Positions 60,866 through 64,000 of a DNA stretch of 64,000 nucleotides are shown here, one piece after another; the stretch's first letter is position 1; the number at the start of each line of letters is the position of its first letter. The position numbers were made by a program, and so were the translations under genes. Under the pieces are notes generated by a model that saw nothing but the letters and a program-made list of their open reading frames with translations, had not been told where the DNA came from and did no database searches. Source of the stretch: JBEKOF01 sp049513975 (GTDB taxonomy: Bacteria; Verrucomicrobiota; Verrucomicrobiia; Limisphaerales; Palsa-1400). The DNA is taken from NCBI GenBank assembly GCA_049513975.1, contig JBEKVM010000001.1, positions 62,001-126,000 on the forward strand. Direction: 5' to 3'.

Positions 60866-62608
60866 TCAAGGCACAACGTGCAGATTCGACGGTGGCAGCA
60901 ACTGAACCGGAACCACGGTTTGGTAGGCTCCGACCGTCCAAGACCCAACTGTCGGGCGGGGATTGGCTGCCTTGTCGTACTGGAACAACGAAATCAAAGT
61001 ATTGCCGTTAGTAATCGCCGGAAAGTTGGTGTTTGGATGAACGTCATTCGCGCTGCTGTTAAAGCCCAATCCGACCAACGGATTGGCAAATACTTGTGAT
61101 AAACTGGTGGCTTGACATCCATTGCTTTCCAAGCCAAAGGCAGTTTGGAATTGAGGAAGACTGTAATAGATCGTGCCTGACCCCAGAGTTCTGGATATCA
61201 CAACGGCCCCGGCTGCCTTATTGTAATAAATATTGTGGTCCATCACAGTTGGCAAATTCGTCTCGAAATCAAAGTTCACACATTCCACGCTGTTTGCGGC
61301 GTTGGTGATGGCAAATATGTTGTTCTGAATATTCCACGTTCCCGCCAGCGGGTCTGCATAATTCGCCCTGTTGCGTATATAAAGGCCGACATTAGGATTC
61401 AGGAACGTATTGTTCATGATGTTGACATAAAGCGGGCTGTTGTTGTAACTGGCTGGTGGAGGCGCATCGCAGCAGATGTCGCCGAAAGAAAAGTAATTGT
61501 TCAGAAATACATTGTTGTAAAGATTCAGGTTGCCTGAAAAACCCGTGATGTAGATTAAGGCGCTGCCGCCGCCGTTGGTGTAGTTCCAGTAAAACTGGTT
61601 GTTTTCGATGGTGATGTTGGTGAACACGACGTTGCTGAACATCGCTATGCCGAGGAAAATGCCGTCAATGTGCGGCGCGTGGGCAGGATCTGTTCCAGAC
61701 CACCAGTAAGGCGCGCAATATTCCGGGAAATCGTGAAGAGCGCAGTTGGTAATGGTGACGCCGGAAATGGTGACGTTGGTTTGAGCCGGCCCGGAAGTAA
61801 TGCCCCATACGATGTAGTTATGAATGTTGCAGCCCGTCAGGACCACGTTGGAAACGGTCAGCCCATTGGCCGGATGTCCGCCATTAATGGCGATGCCCGA
61901 GAACATCTCGGTGAACTCGCAGTTTGTGATAATGAGGTTTTGCGGCGAGTAGAAAACCACGCCATACCCGTGAACGGCCGAGGCCGTGACCGGCGGCTGG
62001 TTCGTCCAAGTTCCTATCTGCTGAATAAGCGAATTGGCAATGGTGAGATTGGTCACATCCAGCCCATAAACAGCGTATCCATAATTAACTCCCGCGACAG
62101 GAAAGTTATTGCTCGTATAGCTGCCATAAGTGCTTGGCGGGGTTCCTCCTATGTGCTGAATCTGAAAATTTTGGATGGCCAGATTGGCCTTTTGGCTCAG
62201 GTAAAACCCGTACTTGTTGGTGTATTGGCCGTCCATGATGGCCATGCCGCTTCCAAAGCTTCCCGCGGAATTTCCATCGTAGGTGATTGGATTTCCAACC
62301 CCGCCGCTCCAGTTGATAGTGATGCTGTTGGTATAAGCGACGCCTCCTTTAAAAATGACCGTGTCGCCGGCACCGAGAGCCGTCGTATGCGGATTGCCCG
62401 TGGCTGAGGCATCGCCGGGGCAATGCTGCCACGGCGTGGAGGGGTCGCTGCCGTTGTTCGAGTCGTTGCCGCTGACAAAGTCCACGTAATAGGTCGTCGC
62501 GCTGGCGCAGAGCGACACCAGGGAGAGCAGGCCGAGGCACACGCCAGGCAAAATCCGCCTCGCCCATGTTCTTTTCCTGCTGCTGTTTTGGGTGTTCATG
62601 GTGTTCAT
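60866..62608 (-). CDS. Secreted right-handed parallel beta-helix protein
   Basis: 580 residues from ATG 62608 (GGGAG ribosome site); ATG 62653 would add 15. Signal peptide (RRILPGVCLGLLSLVSLCAS, A). The sequence TYYVDFVSGNDSNNGSDPST PWQHC is the usual opening of secreted pectate-lyase-like beta-helix proteins, followed by repeating NLTIANSLIQQIG / NVTISGVTITNCALHDF units. It may bind, cleave or epimerise polysaccharide, or serve as a surface scaffold. Its position in the cluster suggests the exopolysaccharide as substrate. A sigma-54-type promoter precedes it. Confidence 0.87.
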   Translation of the reverse strand: MNTMNTQNSSRKRTWARRILPGVCLGLLSLVSLCASATTYYVDFVSGNDSNNGSDPSTPWQHCPGDASATGNPHTTALGAGDTVIFKGGVAYTNSITINWSGGVGNPITYDGNSAGSFGSGMAIMDGQYTNKYGFYLSQKANLAIQNFQIQHIGGTPPSTYGSYTSNNFPVAGVNYGYAVYGLDVTNLTIANSLIQQIGTWTNQPPVTASAVHGYGVVFYSPQNLIITNCEFTEMFSGIAINGGHPANGLTVSNVVLTGCNIHNYIVWGITSGPAQTNVTISGVTITNCALHDFPEYCAPYWWSGTDPAHAPHIDGIFLGIAMFSNVVFTNITIENNQFYWNYTNGGGSALIYITGFSGNLNLYNNVFLNNYFSFGDICCDAPPPASYNNSPLYVNIMNNTFLNPNVGLYIRNRANYADPLAGTWNIQNNIFAITNAANSVECVNFDFETNLPTVMDHNIYYNKAAGAVVISRTLGSGTIYYSLPQFQTAFGLESNGCQATSLSQVFANPLVGLGFNSSANDVHPNTNFPAITNGNTLISLFQYDKAANPRPTVGSWTVGAYQTVVPVQLLPPSNLHVVP

Positions 62609-62702
62609 TTCGCATTCTCCCGATGCCACCACCGGGTTGGTCGGTTGATTCATCTCAATCTATGCTGGCGCTGAGCAATAATCAAGTCTCCACCAAAACA
62701 TT

Positions 62703-62719
62703 AGCAGTTTGCGTGCCAA
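62703..62719 (-). promoter_or_regulatory. Sigma-54 (RpoN) promoter upstream of the beta-helix gene
   Basis: Minus strand TTGGCACGCAAACTGCT: exact GG-N10-GC, perfect -24 TTGGCACG, one mismatch in the -12 element. It lies about 95 bp upstream of the ATG at 62608. Nearly the same as the site at 32753-32769. Confidence 0.72.
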
Positions 62720-62744
62720 ATCAGGTTTGCCCCTCACTTTAACT

Positions 62745-62859
62745 GCCCGTTAAAAAAAGGCTCCAGTCCCGCCGCGTGAGGGCACGCGGCCTACATTTCC
62801 CTCGCAAAGCATCCATCTGTTGTAGGCCCGGTGACCTCACCGGGCCTTTTTTAACGGGC
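62745..62859. repeat. Composite dispersed repeat with terminator-like hairpin
   Basis: Outer inverted ends GCCCGTTAAAAAA (62745-62757) and TTTTTTAACGGGC (62847-62859) enclose two hairpins, CCGCGTG-AGGG-CACGCGG and GGCCCGGTGA-CC-TCACCGGGCC, each bordered by CCTACA/TGTAGG. The second hairpin plus TTTTTT would be a good terminator on the plus strand, although no plus-strand gene runs into it. A one-arm relative is at 13573-13609. Confidence 0.75.
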
Positions 62860-62863
62860 TGCT

Positions 62864-64000
62864 CTAACTGCCCTTGGCGAAGATGCTCCGGTGATTAATC
62901 CGCACTTCCGGCAGCCGGGCCTGCAATCGCGCCGCGTACGACTGCCTCATTTCAAAGGCGCGTGTCACGCCTTTGACCACTTCTTCCCCCGGCAATTCAG
63001 CCAGATCAAACACCAGGTCCGCCACATCCACCGCCTCGAACACTCCCGCAAATTTCCGGCTGTAGGCCAGCCCCGCCGCCGGCACACCCTGGGAGAGCGC
63101 GGCGATGCAGGCGTGCATGCGCGAGCCGATAAAGAAATCGCACCGCCCAATCAGGTGCTTGATTTCACCGGCGCTCCAGCGGCCCTCCACCGTGTGAACC
63201 CGGGCCTTCAATTCCGCCGGCAATTGTTCATGCACTTTCCGGCACGCCTCCGCATCATTCTCCATGCTGCCGCCAAAAACGTGAGGGACCAGGATGACAG
63301 ACGCCGGCTCCTGCGCCAGCAGTTGCCGGAGGAGCTTTTGCACCAATTCGGCGTAATCGGTTTTCAGGCTGAACATGTTCCCTCCCGTATATCCCCCGCA
63401 ATAGAGCAGTCCGCTCACATTCAAGCCGACCAAAGGGCCGGCAGTCTTGAGGCGCTCAACCCATTCCACCCGCGCCGCCGACGGCGGCTCCGGCTCCAGC
63501 GCAAATCCCAAGTCGTGGGCAAAGCGCACGGCTCCGTTCCTCTCGCCCGCCAAACCCCGGACAACTTCCATCCCCGTCCGATCCCGCGAATAAACGCGGC
63601 TGGCATGACGCAAAACATATCCGCCCAAGCCGCGCGCCAGACGGCTCCGATAGGGGCCATACGTTTGGGGCAGCAGCACCAAGGGCCGCCCCATCCATAA
63701 GATCAGCACCTGGGGCAGAACTACATAAAAGAAGCGCCTCAAGCCATAGATGTCGCTAAAGCTGTCCCCGCCGCTGATGGCGGCAATGGCGCCAGCCTCC
63801 TGAATGGCCCGCAGGCATGGTCGGCGCCGGCGGATTCCGTCCCGCCAGGAACGCGGCAAGGCTCGCGTCCACAGGGCCGTCCAAAGCAGCCGGAGAATGT
63901 TGTTGGACAAATAAAGCCTCCAGGAGAAACGCATGTTGATCAGCGGCAAATCCAGCCGCCGCCCGCCTGCGACGAGAGAAATGAGGCCGGGTCGGTGTGC
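62864..64000 (-). CDS. Polysaccharide pyruvyl transferase family protein, N-terminus beyond window
   Basis: The frame is open to base 64000 without a start, so the first residues lie outside. Visible part about 378 residues: AIAAISGGDSFSDIYGLRRF, LVLLPQTYGPYRSRLARGLG, VYSRDRTGMEVVRGL, then LIGRCDFFIGSRMHACIAAL SQGVPAAGLAYSRKF, all typical of PF04230 (CsaB/WcaK), which add pyruvate ketals to glycans. Together with the F420-dehydrogenase-beta-like gene it is a pair often seen in exopolysaccharide loci. Confidence 0.92.
   Translation of the reverse strand, partial: AHRPGLISLVAGGRRLDLPLINMRFSWRLYLSNNILRLLWTALWTRALPRSWRDGIRRRRPCLRAIQEAGAIAAISGGDSFSDIYGLRRFFYVVLPQVLILWMGRPLVLLPQTYGPYRSRLARGLGGYVLRHASRVYSRDRTGMEVVRGLAGERNGAVRFAHDLGFALEPEPPSAARVEWVERLKTAGPLVGLNVSGLLYCGGYTGGNMFSLKTDYAELVQKLLRQLLAQEPASVILVPHVFGGSMENDAEACRKVHEQLPAELKARVHTVEGRWSAGEIKHLIGRCDFFIGSRMHACIAALSQGVPAAGLAYSRKFAGVFEAVDVADLVFDLAELPGEEVVKGVTRAFEMRQSYAARLQARLPEVRINHRSIFAKGS

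Overview
This 64 kb window is a chromosomal segment of a GC-rich bacterium, most likely a Verrucomicrobiota (Limisphaerales/Pedosphaera-like). The signs are a protein built from GloVer-type repeats, a VPDSG-CTERM-type sorting tail with a matching exosortase, a prepilin-like protein with the GFTLVELLVVIAIIAILAAL leader and a C-terminal H-x9-DG motif, secreted proteins ending in a (Y)xVxxSxDLxxW domain, and many short palindromic dispersed repeats. I saw no tRNA, rRNA or CRISPR array.

Layout. 0-7.4 kb: 3' part of a DEAD-box RNA helicase, an L7Ae-like protein, a DUF4038 glycosidase-like protein, release factor 3, a decayed antitoxin/PIN pair, an aldo/keto reductase and a small secreted protein. 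7.4-20 kb: glycine cleavage (gcvP, then gcvT-gcvH about 8 kb further on), an orphan NadS-type antitoxin, trpB2, an outer-membrane SphA-like protein, a GloVer-repeat gene broken by an in-frame amber codon, a pseudopilin-like protein and a flavin/NAD reductase. 21.6-25.6 kb: the most interesting locus. A clear SAM-I riboswitch precedes a threonine-synthase-like PLP enzyme, followed further down by a MoaD/ThiS-like sulfur carrier ending in GG and a NIL-domain protein. Together they suggest a SAM-regulated homocysteine/methionine route using a protein-bound sulfur donor. A toxin-antitoxin island (frameshifted RelE with antitoxin, intact MNT/HEPN) sits between them and is followed by a second, diverged copy of the 3' end of the threonine-synthase-like gene.

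26-42.5 kb: membrane TPR protein, S53 (sedolisin) peptidase, a VPDSG-CTERM-type protein with a terminator and a good sigma-54 promoter, a Wza-like export lipoprotein, a secreted protein with three exact 225-bp repeats, a 1081-aa TPR lipoprotein, an exosortase and an outer-membrane barrel. 42.6-64 kb: an exopolysaccharide locus, almost all on the minus strand. It holds dTDP-sugar genes (rmlA, rmlB and two RmlD-like reductases, no rmlC), a DAHP synthase, two UDP-sugar dehydrogenases, a CysQ-type phosphatase, a UDP-HexNAc epimerase, LhgO, a DUF218 protein, an F420-dehydrogenase-beta-like protein with a chimeric N-terminus, an FkbM methyltransferase, a glycosyltransferase, a Wzx-like flippase, a parallel beta-helix protein with its own sigma-54-like promoter, and a pyruvyl transferase cut by the window edge. 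A RAYT-type transposase element bounded by perfect 29-bp inverted repeats is inserted 5 bp upstream of the rmlA start codon.

Overall the 26-64 kb half encodes production, export and surface anchoring of an exopolysaccharide with exosortase-sorted proteins, probably partly under RpoN control. The left half is housekeeping metabolism broken up by dispersed repeats and decayed toxin-antitoxin modules.
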